A program made the position numbers and the translations under genes. A stretch of DNA of 64,000 nt from Alphaproteobacteria bacterium (lineage in GTDB: Bacteria; Pseudomonadota; Alphaproteobacteria; Oceanibaculales; Oceanibaculaceae). The DNA is taken from assembly GCA_018823745.1 (NCBI GenBank), contig JAHJHR010000017.1, positions 186,001 to 250,000 on the forward strand. Reading direction: 5' to 3'. This document shows positions 27,732 to 40,711 of this stretch, one piece after another; position 1 is the stretch's first letter, and every line of letters begins with the position of its first letter. Below the pieces are notes generated by a model. That model was not told the DNA's origin and made no database searches. It worked only from the letters and a program-made list of their open reading frames with translations.

Positions 27732-28564
27732 CGTGCACCAAACACTTTCTTCAGATCGACGAAGCGGGCGACCAGCGCCAGGGTCAACAGCACGGCGAAC
27801 AACAGCGACGAGGCCAGCATGGTCGCCTGCCCCCAGCGCAGCGTCTCCTCGAAGCTGACCTGGATATATTCGGAGATCATCACCACCTTGCCGCCGCCCA
27901 GGATGGCCGGGGTGATGAAGAAGCCCAGCGAGAAGACAAAGACCAGGATGGTAGCGGCGATCAGCCCCGGCTTGCTGAGCGGCAGATGGATATGCCAGAA
28001 CGCCTCCCAGGGCGACGCCCCCAGCCCCCGCGCGGCGGAGACATAGCGCCCGTCAATGCCGCTCATGTTGGAATAGATTGGCAGCACCGCCAGCGGCATC
28101 ATGAAATGTACCATGCCGACAATGACGGAGAATTCGTTGCGCAGCAGCGGCAGGTCGCTGTCGATGATGCCGAGGCTCATCAGCGCGGAATTGATCAGCC
28201 CGCCATTGCGCAGCAGCATCACCCAGGCAAAAGCACGGATCAGCACGCTGAGCCAGAAGGTCAGCAGGATACAGAACATCATCGTGGTGCGCTGGCGTTC
28301 GCCCACCTTGGCCATCGCATAGGCGACCAGATACCCCAGGATCACCGTGATGACCGTGGTGATCAGGCAGATGCGCAGCGTGGTGAGCCAGATGCGGTGC
28401 AGCAGCGGCCGGGTCAGCAGCGCCTCATAATTCTGCAAGCCGAAATAGGGTTCCGTCACGCTGATCCACAACACCTGGATCAGCGGATAGATATAGAAAA
28501 CGAGCATCAGCAGGACAGCTGGTACGATCAGCAGCCAATAGGTGTGCCGTTGCGAAGCCAGCAT
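27728..28564 (-). CDS. Polyamine-type ABC transporter permease (PotB-like)
   Basis: This is the first permease of the importer, 278 residues. The N-terminal helix (YWLLIVPAVLLMLVFYIYPL) and the EAA loop region (VSAARGLGASPWEAFWHI) are typical of PotB. It lies 50 bases after the binding-protein gene and overlaps the PotC-like gene. Confidence 0.92.
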   Translation of the reverse strand: MLASQRHTYWLLIVPAVLLMLVFYIYPLIQVLWISVTEPYFGLQNYEALLTRPLLHRIWLTTLRICLITTVITVILGYLVAYAMAKVGERQRTTMMFCILLTFWLSVLIRAFAWVMLLRNGGLINSALMSLGIIDSDLPLLRNEFSVIVGMVHFMMPLAVLPIYSNMSGIDGRYVSAARGLGASPWEAFWHIHLPLSKPGLIAATILVFVFSLGFFITPAILGGGKVVMISEYIQVSFEETLRWGQATMLASSLLFAVLLTLALVARFVDLKKVFGAR

Positions 28565-28614
28565 TGTTTGTCCCGCCGATGCCGCGTGTTCTGTTCAGAT
28601 GAAGTCGAGCCGAT

Positions 28615-29805
28615 TTAGGAGGACAGCGTGTCCAGCCACATCTCGCGCGACAGCTCGTCATTGGTCAGCTTGCCCTTGCCGCTGGGCTCCTCGTACCAAT
28701 AGCCGCTCTGCAGGATCTGCAGCTTCATGTTCTCCGGCTGGCCGGGATCGATATAGCGCATGTCTTCCGGCACCATCGAGGCGGCAGCCGGGTTGGCCGG
28801 ACCATTGCCCATCACCTTGAACAGCTCGATCTGGCTGGCCGGGTCCTGGGCGGAAGCGATGAACTTCATCGCCGTCTCCTTGCCGGCCGGATTGCCCTTC
28901 GGCACGTTCCACATACCGGCGGTGACGATGCCGTCCTGCCAGTTCCACAGGATCTCACCATTGCTGTCACGGCGCAGCAGATTGGCGCGGGTATGCCAGA
29001 TATTGCCCATCACCACCTCGCCGGTGCGGAACACTTCCTGGCTCTGCGAGCCCGAACCCCAGGCCACGACGCTGCCCTTGATCTCCTTCAGCTTGCTCAT
29101 GGCAAGGTTCAGGTCGATCGGATAGACATCCTTCGGCGACCGGCCAGCGGCCATCATGCAGGCTTCCAGCATGCCGTTCGGCTGCTTGCGCAGGGTACGG
29201 CCGCCGGGGAATTTCTTCAGATCCCAGAAATCCTTCCAGCCATTCGGCGCGCTGGCGACCTTCGCCTTGTTATAGGCCAGCACGAAGCTGAACATGTAAT
29301 TGGCGCAGCCCTGCTGATAGGCGAATTCCGGCGCCATCTTGGACTTGTCGACAATGCCGTAATCGATGTCTTCCAGCACATCCTGTTTGGCCAGCACCAG
29401 CGTGGTGCCCGTGCCGGTGTCGCAGACGTCCCAGGTCACCGCCTTGGCTTCGACCATCGCCTTGATCTTTGAGGCCAGCGGGCCGGTGCCGTCGATGATG
29501 ACCTTGGTGCCGCTCGCCTTCTCGAACGGGGCACCCCAGGCATTGGCATAGGCTTCGACCGCCGGACCGCCCCAGTTGACGATGACCAGTTCCTTGGCCT
29601 GCGCGGCGGCAGAGCCGCTGCCGAATTTCAGCGCGACCGGCACGAGGCCCAGCATGCCCAGCGCCTTCACGAAGCTGCGGCGGTCAATCTCGCCACGGCG
29701 CAGCCGCTCGGCGGCGATCAGCGCGCAATCCTCGGCGAAGCTCTGCTCGTCGGGATAGAGGTCTTTTTCGTACAGCGTCTTGCTGAGATCTTTATTCGGC
29801 TTCAT
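28615..29805 (-). CDS. Polyamine-type ABC transporter substrate-binding protein with Tat signal (PotD-like)
   Basis: This periplasmic binding protein belongs to the spermidine/putrescine family, 396 residues. The export signal is twin-arginine type: Arg42-Arg43 in DRRSFVK, then a hydrophobic stretch and an AAAQA cleavage site near residue 70. The roughly 40-residue n-region before the arginines is unusually long. The mature fold shows VNWGGPAVEAYANAW and VWDVCDTGTGTT-like segments. It is encoded between the ATPase and permease genes. The ligand is unknown; a guanidino or polyamine cation fits the operon. Confidence 0.9.
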   Translation of the reverse strand: MKPNKDLSKTLYEKDLYPDEQSFAEDCALIAAERLRRGEIDRRSFVKALGMLGLVPVALKFGSGSAAAQAKELVIVNWGGPAVEAYANAWGAPFEKASGTKVIIDGTGPLASKIKAMVEAKAVTWDVCDTGTGTTLVLAKQDVLEDIDYGIVDKSKMAPEFAYQQGCANYMFSFVLAYNKAKVASAPNGWKDFWDLKKFPGGRTLRKQPNGMLEACMMAAGRSPKDVYPIDLNLAMSKLKEIKGSVVAWGSGSQSQEVFRTGEVVMGNIWHTRANLLRRDSNGEILWNWQDGIVTAGMWNVPKGNPAGKETAMKFIASAQDPASQIELFKVMGNGPANPAAASMVPEDMRYIDPGQPENMKLQILQSGYWYEEPSGKGKLTNDELSREMWLDTLSS

Positions 29806-29844
29806 GTCAGCCTCCTTTGTTAAACGTGTTGGTCCCTGTTCTTT

Positions 29845-29858
29845 CCCGCCGAGGCGGG
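29845..29858 (-). terminator. Short GC hairpin between the ATPase and binding-protein genes
   Basis: CCCGCC-GA-GGCGGG is a perfect 6-base stem in the 81-base gap between the two genes. No U-run follows on the minus strand, so it may protect an RNA end instead of stopping transcription. Confidence 0.35.
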
Positions 29859-29886
29859 CCTCCCGTTGGCCGGGATGTCACTTTAC

Positions 29887-31008
<1,122 letters not shown>

Positions 31009-31049
31009 ACTCTCCTGTTCAATACGATATCGGCTCTGCGTCCGATTTA

Positions 31050-31084
31050 GTTGTAACTATAAGATACAACTTTCGCATATGCGA
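31050..31084. promoter_or_regulatory. Two dyads before the guanidino operon: GTTGTA-N9-TACAAC and TCGCATATGCGA
   Basis: Between the ATPase start (31008) and the divergent EEP gene there is a perfect 12-base palindrome TCGCATATGCGA (31073-31084). Next to it GTTGTA (31050-31055) and TACAAC (31065-31070) form a perfect inverted repeat. Both lie about 40-75 bases upstream of the operon's first start codon, where an operator is expected. No regulator gene is adjacent, so the cognate protein is unknown. Confidence 0.5.
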
Positions 31085-31270
31085 CACTTATATGATCCAG
31101 ATTATGTTGCGCCGCACATAAATGTCATCCGCTTTATCAGGCAGTGTCGGCCTTTGTTGCGGATATCCGTTCCGGGACGCTGGCCAGATGCCTATATGCA
31201 GAAGGACCGGATGAAACCTTTGCTTCCTGCTGGCGTTTCCTGACTGCGCCCCTGACAACCGACGTGACCT

Positions 31271-32119
31271 GTGCCTCGAAAACTCATCACCAAGCTCATC
31301 GGCGGCAGCCGGACGAACACACAACTGGAATGGCCCGCGCTGCAGGATGGCGCGCGGGACAGCCGGGTCGTCGTCGCGTCCTACAATATCCATAAATGCG
31401 TCGGCACCGATGGACGGTTCGACCCCGACAGGATCGCCGACGTAATCGCCGAGATCGGCGCCGATGTCATTGCCCTGCAGGAGGCGGATCGCCGTTTCGG
31501 CCCGCGTTCCGGCCTGCTGAACATCGAGGCCCTGCAGGAAAAGACCGCGCTGGCGCTGCTGCCGGTCTCAGCCCATCCCGGCGGCCATGGCTGGCATGGC
31601 AACGCCCTGCTGGCGCGGGCCGGGACGACATCGGAGATCAAGCGGCTGAAACTGCCCTATGCCGAACCGCGCGGCGCCATCGTGACCGAATTCACTTTCC
31701 CGCAGGGGCCGCTGCGGGTGATCGCCGCCCATCTTGGCCTGATGCAGCGCTATCGCCGGCTGCAGGCCGCCGCCATATTGCGGGAGATCGAACTGGGCGA
31801 GCGGATGCCAACCCTGCTGATGGGCGATCTGAACGAATGGCAGCCGAACCACGCCCGCTCGGTGTTCAGCGCACTGGAGCCGTTTTTCGGACCCTCGATG
31901 ATGAGCCAGCCGAGCTTTCCGTCCCGCATGCCGTTCCTCGCCCTTGACCGGGTGCTGGGCTGGCCAAAGGGGGTGGTTGAAACCGTCATGGTGCATGACA
32001 CGCCGCTTGCCCGCCGCGCCTCTGATCATCTGCCGATCAAGGCCATCATCAATCTGGAAGCGGCCGCATCCCTGGCCGCCCCGACATCGATCGATGCGAC
32101 TGATGAAGCCGCAGACTGA
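31271..32119 (+). CDS. Endonuclease/exonuclease/phosphatase (EEP) family protein, YbhP-like
   Basis: This 282-residue protein has the EEP metallohydrolase signature: SYNIHKC near residue 42, DVIALQEADRRFGPR (catalytic Glu), MGDLNEW and a C-terminal SDHLPI with the catalytic Asp-His. It has no obvious signal peptide. It overlaps the following phospholipase-D gene by 17 bases. The E. coli pair ybhP-clsB has the same order, so a role in phospholipid processing or repair is more likely than DNA cleavage (inference). Confidence 0.85.
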   Translation: MPRKLITKLIGGSRTNTQLEWPALQDGARDSRVVVASYNIHKCVGTDGRFDPDRIADVIAEIGADVIALQEADRRFGPRSGLLNIEALQEKTALALLPVSAHPGGHGWHGNALLARAGTTSEIKRLKLPYAEPRGAIVTEFTFPQGPLRVIAAHLGLMQRYRRLQAAAILREIELGERMPTLLMGDLNEWQPNHARSVFSALEPFFGPSMMSQPSFPSRMPFLALDRVLGWPKGVVETVMVHDTPLARRASDHLPIKAIINLEAAASLAAPTSIDATDEAAD

Positions 32120-33515
32120 CATAACCCGCCAGGCTGCGGATCAGGCGCCGGCCACGACCGAGCTGGCGCTGGTGTCCGATGGGCTGAAGGCCTTCAACCT
32201 GCGCACCCATACGGCGCGCAACGCCGTGCACACGCTCGATCTGCAATATTACGCCTGGTACGACGACATAACCGGCCGGCTGGTCGCCCGTGAAGTACTG
32301 CACGCCGCCGACCGGGGCGTGAAGGTCCGGCTGTTGCTCGACTATACCAGCGTGCTCGGCGACAACGCCGCCCTCGCTGCCTTGCAGGATCACGACAATA
32401 TCGACGTGAAGCTGTTCAATGTCAGCCTCTGGCGCTTTGCCGGCCGGCTGGGCTTTGCACTGGAATTCGCCCTTGGTGGCTGGCATCTGAACCACCGCAT
32501 GCACAACAAGACCTGGGTGGTCGACGGCAAACTGGCCATTCTGGGCGGCCGCAATATCGGTGATGCCTATTTCGATGCCTCGGGTGAGTTCAATTTCCGC
32601 GATCTCGACGTGGTCATCTCCGGTGCTGAGGCGGTGCAGGCGACCCGGCTTTTCGACGCCTACTGGAATAACCGGCTGTCCCGTCCGGTCCTGTCCTTCA
32701 AGAAGGGCCGCCGGCAGGGCGGCACCCTGCCCCGCTTCCGGCAGCGGCTGGATGAGACGCTGGAAGCTGAAGACGCCCGTCCCTATCTGGATCGCATCTC
32801 GCAGGAAACCTCTGTCGAGGCGGAAGTTCATGCCCTGGTCGATCCGGTCACGGTCGACGACATGACCATCCTGTATGACAGGCCCGAAAAGGCGGTAGAT
32901 GGCAAGACCGGTAGCGTCGTCGCCACGGCCATCAGCGGCATGATGCGGGCCGCCCAATCCGAAATTCTGCTGATTTCACCCTATTTCGTGCCCGGCAGGC
33001 GCGGCATGGCGCTGCTGCGGAGCCTGATCCGGCGCGGCGTGCGGATTTCGGTCATCACCAATTCACTGGCTGCAACCGATGTCACAGCCGTCCATGGCGG
33101 CTATGAACGCTATCGTCGGCGCATGCTGCAAGCCGGCATTGAATTGCGCGAGCTGCGCCGCAGCGGCCATGAAACCAAGGGCCTGTTCGGCTCCAGCGGT
33201 GCCAGCCTGCACACCAAGGCGCTGTGCATCGATGGCCACCTGGTCGGCGTCGGCTCGTTCAACCTCGACCCGCGCTCGGCCAATATCAACACCGAGATGG
33301 GCGTGTTCACCGAGCACCCTGAACTGGCCCGCCAGTTGCGCCAGGAATTCGACCGCCTCGCCGCCCCCCAGCACAGCTATTGCGTCGAACTGGAAGGCCG
33401 GCGGCTGGTCTGGCGCAACGATCAGGGGAAGGTCTATCACGAGCCAGACGCCCCGCTCGGTCGGCGCATCATCGCCACGCTGTCACGATGGCTTCCGGTC
33501 GAATCGCAGCTCTAG
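32103..33515 (+). CDS. Phospholipase D-like / cardiolipin synthase family protein
   Basis: The protein has two HKD motifs: HNKTWVVDGKLAILGGRN in the first half, and HTKALCIDGHLVGVGSFN in the second half with GSFNLDPRSA. This is the pattern of cardiolipin synthases of the ClsB type, which form cardiolipin from phosphatidylglycerol. I choose ATG 32103 (about 470 residues; 32094 is also in frame), because longer versions would be read inside the EEP gene. There are no N-terminal membrane helices as in ClsA. Confidence 0.87.
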   Translation: MKPQTDITRQAADQAPATTELALVSDGLKAFNLRTHTARNAVHTLDLQYYAWYDDITGRLVAREVLHAADRGVKVRLLLDYTSVLGDNAALAALQDHDNIDVKLFNVSLWRFAGRLGFALEFALGGWHLNHRMHNKTWVVDGKLAILGGRNIGDAYFDASGEFNFRDLDVVISGAEAVQATRLFDAYWNNRLSRPVLSFKKGRRQGGTLPRFRQRLDETLEAEDARPYLDRISQETSVEAEVHALVDPVTVDDMTILYDRPEKAVDGKTGSVVATAISGMMRAAQSEILLISPYFVPGRRGMALLRSLIRRGVRISVITNSLAATDVTAVHGGYERYRRRMLQAGIELRELRRSGHETKGLFGSSGASLHTKALCIDGHLVGVGSFNLDPRSANINTEMGVFTEHPELARQLRQEFDRLAAPQHSYCVELEGRRLVWRNDQGKVYHEPDAPLGRRIIATLSRWLPVESQL

Positions 33516-33518
33516 GCG

Positions 33519-34100
33519 TCAGGGCGTTACAATCTGTGTCACCGGCTTGGCGGCGCGCCAGTCGATGCCCCAATCGCCTTTCTGGCCTGCGCCCTTCTCG
33601 CTCCGGCGTATCCAATGCTGCGAGACCAGAACCATCGGCCCCCGCGGCGGTTCCGCGCAGAGTGGCAGGGCCAGCCGGTAGGTCATGCCATTCACGAAAT
33701 TTCCCTGGTCGTGATACAGCGTCTCGGAATAGACCGGGCGCTGCTGGTCGACCACGAGATCGTGGATCGAGACGACATAGCTGAGATACGGGTCTGGCAA
33801 GGCATCCTGAAGCGACAGCCCGGTCAGCTCGCGCCCCACAATACGGGTGATTGCGGTGCCGCTCAGCCGATAACGATAGCGATGGCGTGTCCCTGCCGGC
33901 ACCTGCTCCAGAATCAGCAGATTCGGCAGAAATACCTTCAGGTCGACGGGATCAATGGCGCTTCGGGGCGGCGGCTTTCCATCGACGACGCGCGCGGCCC
34001 AGTACTCATACAGATCGCGCAGATGGTCATGGGGAATCTGGTCAGGCCGAATGCTGCCGACAAGCGGCGTCGTCGCTGGTGTGCCCCATTCTGCGAACAT
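33519..34100 (-). CDS. PAS-domain protein (PAS_5 type), 193 residues
   Basis: The whole protein looks like a single PAS_5 domain, a group found mainly in Rhodospirillales. LRDLYEYWAARVVDGKPPPRS at the start, DLKVFLPNLLILEQV and RYRLSGTAITRIVGRELTG mark the fold. No output domain is present, so it is probably a stand-alone sensor or adaptor of unknown partner. It ends 3 bases from the convergent phospholipase-D gene. Confidence 0.8.
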   Translation of the reverse strand: MFAEWGTPATTPLVGSIRPDQIPHDHLRDLYEYWAARVVDGKPPPRSAIDPVDLKVFLPNLLILEQVPAGTRHRYRYRLSGTAITRIVGRELTGLSLQDALPDPYLSYVVSIHDLVVDQQRPVYSETLYHDQGNFVNGMTYRLALPLCAEPPRGPMVLVSQHWIRRSEKGAGQKGDWGIDWRAAKPVTQIVTP

Positions 34101-34192
34101 CCGATCTCCCCTTCCGGGAATACAGACAGATCAATCATTCAACGCTAGGGCATACTTCTCTCTACCGCGACTCAAATTATTTGAAATTTTAT

Positions 34193-35074
34193 TCATATGC
34201 GTCCTTCCAGCAGCGACCGCTCCTCCTGGAACAGTCGGACCAGCGCGTCCATCACAGCCCGGATTCGCGGCAAAGCCCGCAGGTCGCGGTGCACCAGCAG
34301 CCAGTGATCGGCGGCGACATCAGGCAGAATTCCGCCAATGCGCACCAGCCCGGCATCGCTGTCGCCAAGATAGCAGGGCAGCACCGCCAGCCCCGTTCCG
34401 GCGCGGGCTGACTGCTGCAGGACCAGCCAGTGATTGACCCGGACCGCCGGTCGTTCCCCGTCGAGCAGGGCACGCAGCCAGCTTTGCCCCGGCATATAGA
34501 GATGGTCATCATCCATGCCGACCCAGGGCATCCGGCGCAGGGCCTCGGGTGACTCATCATCCGGCATCAGACCGGGGACGCCATAGACGGCATAGGCCGC
34601 CCGGCCGATCCGCCGCGCCACGATACTGGCCAGATCGGGCATCTGTTCGCGGATCATCAGATCAGCCTCGCGGCGGGACAGATTCGCCAGCATGTGGCTT
34701 TCAACCAGTTCAAACTCGATGCATTGGAGATTATGTCTCAGGCGCGGCAAGTGGCGGGCGATGAAGGAAATCATCCCCTCACCCGCCGACAGCCGCACCG
34801 TACCATGGATCGTCTCGGCCAGGCCGGCGCTGCGCCGGTCTATGGATTCTGCCGCCCGTTCCATCGCTTCGGCATCGGCCAGAAGCTCCTCGCCCGCCGG
34901 TGTCAGGGCGAAGCGGTCCGGCAGGCGATCAAACAGCCGGGCGCCGATCTGGGCCTCCAGCGCCTTGATCCGTCGCGCCACGGTGGGATGGCTGACATTC
35001 AGCCGCAACCCCGCCGCCGTCAGGCTGCCTTCGCGCGCCAAAGCGAGAAACACCCGTACCGAATCCCAATCCAA
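34193..35074 (-). CDS. LysR-family transcriptional regulator
   Basis: A winged helix-turn-helix (residues 1-60, FLALAREGSLTAAGLRLNVSHPTVARRI) is followed by a LysR substrate-binding domain, 293 residues in all. It is divergently placed, 135 bases from the TauE-type exporter gene, so control of that gene is likely. The effector is unknown. Confidence 0.92.
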   Translation of the reverse strand: MDWDSVRVFLALAREGSLTAAGLRLNVSHPTVARRIKALEAQIGARLFDRLPDRFALTPAGEELLADAEAMERAAESIDRRSAGLAETIHGTVRLSAGEGMISFIARHLPRLRHNLQCIEFELVESHMLANLSRREADLMIREQMPDLASIVARRIGRAAYAVYGVPGLMPDDESPEALRRMPWVGMDDDHLYMPGQSWLRALLDGERPAVRVNHWLVLQQSARAGTGLAVLPCYLGDSDAGLVRIGGILPDVAADHWLLVHRDLRALPRIRAVMDALVRLFQEERSLLEGRI

Positions 35075-35209
35075 GAGACACCTGCCTGTACGTTTTCTTT
35101 CAAAAAAACACTAAACCGGCACACAGGCAGACACCAGCGTTCAGCCGGATAGGGGCAGGCATCGAAAATTGGCGGTTGCCGCAGCGTGATACCGCCACGA
35201 CGATGCGCC

Positions 35210-35962
35210 ATGACCGATTTATCCCTGCTGCTGCTTTTCTGCGCCGCCGCCTTCCTGGCCGGCGGCTTCGTCAAGGGCGTCATCGGCATGGGCCTGCCGA
35301 CCATCGCCATCGGCCTGATGAGCCTGGCGGTTGCCCCGGCCCAGGCGGCGGCCGTGCTGATCATCCCCTCGCTGGTCACCAATATCGTGCAATTGCTGCA
35401 GGGCGACGCGCTGAAGCGGCTGGTGAAACGGCTCGCCACCATGATGGCCGGCGTGTGCATCGGCACCTGGGCGGGGGCAGGCTGGATGACCGGCACGGGC
35501 AGTCCCATTGCCGGAATCGTGCTGGGCACCGCGCTGATCGTCTACGCCATTGTCGGGTTGGGGAAGATTTCCTTCCATGTGACGCCGCGCTGGGAGCCGC
35601 TGCTGTCGCCGCTGGTCGGCATCGCCACCGGGCTGATCAGCGCGGCAACCGGCGTCTTCGTCATCCCCGCCGTCCCCTATCTCCAGGCGCTGGGCCTGCA
35701 GAAGGACGAGATGGTGCAGGCGCTGGGATTCTTCTTCACCGTCTCGACCCTGGCGCTGGCGGTGAACCTGCTGCGCGCCGATCTGCTGAGCCCCGATATC
35801 GCCGTGTTGTCGCTGGTCGCCCTGGCCGCCGCTCTGGGCGGCCAGTTTCTCGGCCGGCTGCTGCGCGGGCGGCTCGATCCGGACAGCTTCCGGCTGTGGT
35901 TCTTCCTCAGCCTGCTGGCGCTGGGCGCCTATCTGGTCATCCAGCGCAGTCTGGCCCTCTAG
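35210..35962 (+). CDS. Sulfite exporter TauE/SafE family membrane protein
   Basis: This polytopic protein of about 250 residues (roughly eight helices) belongs to the TauE/SafE family, which exports sulfite or organosulfur anions. FLAGGFVKGVIGMGLPTIAIGL and GLISAATGVFVIPAVPYL are the two internal repeat signatures. ATG 35210 is preferred; an upstream in-frame start adds eight charged residues. It is divergent from a lysR gene. The cargo is not determined by sequence. Confidence 0.87.
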   Translation: MTDLSLLLLFCAAAFLAGGFVKGVIGMGLPTIAIGLMSLAVAPAQAAAVLIIPSLVTNIVQLLQGDALKRLVKRLATMMAGVCIGTWAGAGWMTGTGSPIAGIVLGTALIVYAIVGLGKISFHVTPRWEPLLSPLVGIATGLISAATGVFVIPAVPYLQALGLQKDEMVQALGFFFTVSTLALAVNLLRADLLSPDIAVLSLVALAAALGGQFLGRLLRGRLDPDSFRLWFFLSLLALGAYLVIQRSLAL

Positions 35963-36539
35963 ATCACCGCCAAAGCAAGGCCAAGGGCGCAGCAAACGCC
36001 GCCCGAGGCCCGCGCAAGGACCGGCCGGCCATTGCGTGCACCGACCAGCGCAATGCCAATACCCGCCAGATGCAACAACGCGGTCGCCGTGGCAAAGCCG
36101 GCGAAATAGGTCGCCCCACCGCCATCAGCCGGCATTTCCAGCCCATGCGCCATGCCATGCGACACGGCGAAGGCAGCAACAATGGCCGCCCCCGCCCAGC
36201 GCGGCAGGATCACACCGAACAGGGTCAGCGCGCCCAGCACGATGACGGAACCCAGGATCATCAACTCCATGCCCGGCATCCCGATGCCCGTCATGCCCAG
36301 CAGCCCGCCGATCAACATCGTGCCGACGAAGGCCATGGGCCACAGCCATACCGACTTGCCGCTCTGCTGGCCTGACCACAAACCGACCGCCAGCATCGCC
36401 AGCAGATGGTCCGGCCCGGTCAGCGGATGCAGGAGGCCATGCTCCAGCCCATGCACGGCGCCCACACCGGTATGGGCAAGCGCCGGACCGGCAGCGACAG
36501 CAAGCAGAGCGGCGAGGACGGGGGTATAGCGAGACTGGA

Positions 36540-36543
<4 letters not shown>
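35959..36543 (-). CDS. ureJ: HupE/UreJ family nickel-related membrane protein
   Basis: This small membrane protein (194 residues) has an N-terminal signal-like helix and the conserved [16 protein letters not shown] motif, which binds nickel in HupE/UreJ proteins. It is the last gene of the urea operon, overlapping ureG by 4 bases, and probably supplies nickel for urease. Its stop codon region overlaps the end of the convergent TauE-type gene. Confidence 0.88.
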
Positions 36544-37180
<637 letters not shown>

Positions 37181-37184
<4 letters not shown>

Positions 37185-37873
37185 GAGCGGAACAGCCTCG
37201 TATATTGCGTTTCGTGTTTCATGGCGGCGATATCGGCGCGGAACATCGCCGCGCCCAGATCGTCGAGATCGGATTGGATCGCCTGCCGGGCGGCCTCGCC
37301 CACCGGCCCTTCCAGCGCCACCAGCGCGCGCTGCCCGTCGGTCTGGCCGAGCGGGATGAGCCGCACACCGGCCGAGACCAGATTGGCGACGAAGCCGTGC
37401 AGATAGGCGGCTACAACCGGCTCCAGAGGCAGGCCATGGCCGGCCGAAGCCGCCCCTACCGCAACCGGATAGGCGATGGCGGTTCCCGCGCGCTGCTGCA
37501 ATTCGCTGATTGCCGCACAGGGCCAGGAAGTGGCGATGGCGGATGCAAAGCTGCGCCCCTGCATCGCGGTTTCCAGATGACGCTCGCGGGCCGGTGACAG
37601 CGCCAGCGCCAGTTCGCAGATATCGGCAAGGCGCTGCCAGTCACTGGCCATAGCCGCGCGCCAGGCCTCCGCCAGCAGGATCGCATCATTGCGGCCGCTG
37701 CCCTGCGCCAGCAGGTCGGACAGCCAGTTGGTCAGGCTGTCGAGATCGCGGATATCGCCGCTTTCCACCGCCCATTCCAGGCCATGGCTGTAGGAAAACG
37801 CGCCGACCGGAAAGGACGGCGTCAGCCAGGTCATCAGCCGGTAGAGTGTGGCCTCAGTGGTGGTGCTGGCCAT
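37181..37873 (-). CDS. ureF: Urease accessory protein UreF
   Basis: UreF binds UreD and the apo-urease and gates the UreG GTPase. The typical motif [22 protein letters not shown] is near the N-terminus and [21 protein letters not shown] near the C-terminus. I chose ATG 37873 (about 230 residues); ATG 37879 is an equal candidate. Either start lies inside the His-rich tail of ureE, so the two genes overlap by about 20 bases and are coupled. Confidence 0.93.
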
Positions 37874-38351
37874 GACCATGTCCATGCGAGTGTCCGCCGC
37901 CGGTCGGCACATCGGCATAGGCGCCGCCTTCCGGGTCGAAGGGCTGTTCCAGCGCCACCACGACCGCCCCCAGCCGCCGCGCCATATCGGCCAGCACATG
38001 GTCGGCGCGGATCAGGATCGACTCACCTTCTAGCATCGCCGGGATGTGCCGGTTGCCGATATGCCAGGCCAGCCGCAGCAGCGCATGGGCATCGGCGCAG
38101 CGCAGTTGCAGCAGGCTTTCCGGCGCGGCCAGCACCTCAAGAATTCCCTCCTTCAGCACCAGACCGTCGCCCTGGCGCAGATGCCGTGCATCGGGCAAAT
38201 CGAGCAGGAAGCTCATCCCCTCGTCGCTGACCAGGGCGATGCGCCGGCGGCTGCGGCGGTCGAAATCCAGCGTCACACCGCCCAGCCGCCTCTCATGGTT
38301 CCATTCGCCGGCCGGCAGGACCAGCGTTGCCCGGTTGATTGATGGCTCCAT
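37854..38351 (-). CDS. ureE: Urease accessory nickel metallochaperone UreE
   Basis: UreE delivers nickel to the UreDFG-urease complex. The 165-residue product, starting at ATG 38351 with GAGGA at proper spacing, has an N-terminal peptide-binding domain and a metal-binding domain with GNRHIPAM. A C-terminal His-rich tail ([12 protein letters not shown]) resembles that of Klebsiella UreE. ureC ends just upstream. Confidence 0.95.
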   Translation of the reverse strand: MEPSINRATLVLPAGEWNHERRLGGVTLDFDRRSRRRIALVSDEGMSFLLDLPDARHLRQGDGLVLKEGILEVLAAPESLLQLRCADAHALLRLAWHIGNRHIPAMLEGESILIRADHVLADMARRLGAVVVALEQPFDPEGGAYADVPTGGGHSHGHGHGQHHH

Positions 38352-38358
38352 CATGTCC

Positions 38359-40060
<1,702 letters not shown>

Positions 40061-40071
<11 letters not shown>

Positions 40072-40387
40072 GACCGTCTCCCTTCAGCTCACCCATGATT
40101 TTCTGGTTGAAACCATACACGGTACGCTTGCCGTCCAGCGGCACCAGCGCCACGTCGCGGCTCTGCCCCGGCTCGAAGCGCACCGCCGTACCAGCGGCAA
40201 TATCCAGCCGCTTGCCATAGGCTGCCTGCCGGTCGAAGGAGAGCGCCGCGTTGGTCTCATAGAAATGATAATGGCTGCCGACCTGGATCGGCCGGTCGCC
40301 GGTATTGGCGATGGTCAGTGTCGTGACCGGCCGGCCGGCATTCAGCTCGATCTCGCCGTCTGCGGGAAAGATTTCACCGGGAATCAT
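40061..40387 (-). CDS. ureB: Urease subunit beta
   Basis: The small structural subunit (108 residues) starts [19 protein letters not shown] and has [11 protein letters not shown] and the [15 protein letters not shown] motif, as in all UreB proteins. It sits between ureA (11 bases apart) and ureC (overlap). Confidence 0.97.
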
Positions 40388-40398
40388 GATGCCCTCCC

Positions 40399-40701
40399 TC
40401 AGCGGATCGGTTCATGGACGGTCACCAGCTTGGTGCCGTCAGGGAAGGTCGCCTCGACCTGCACGTCATGGATCATTTCCGGCACCCCCTCCATGACCTG
40501 GCCGCGTGTGATCACATGCGCCCCCGCCTCCATCAGATCGGCGACGGAGCGGCCATCGCGCGCGCCCTCGACCACGTAATCGGTAATCAGGGCGATGGCT
40601 TCCGGGTAATTCAGCTTCACGCCGCGTTCCAGCCGCTTGCGTGCGACGATGGCCGCCATGGCGACCATCAGCTTATCCTTTTCCCTCGGCGTCAGATTCA
40701 T
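40399..40701 (-). CDS. ureA: Urease subunit gamma
   Basis: The smallest structural subunit (100 residues) starts [13 protein letters not shown] and has [14 protein letters not shown] and [20 protein letters not shown] segments typical of UreA. The separate ureA, ureB and ureC genes are the common bacterial arrangement. Confidence 0.97.
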   Translation of the reverse strand: MNLTPREKDKLMVAMAAIVARKRLERGVKLNYPEAIALITDYVVEGARDGRSVADLMEAGAHVITRGQVMEGVPEMIHDVQVEATFPDGTKLVTVHEPIR

Positions 40702-40711
40702 GTCTCTCCCC

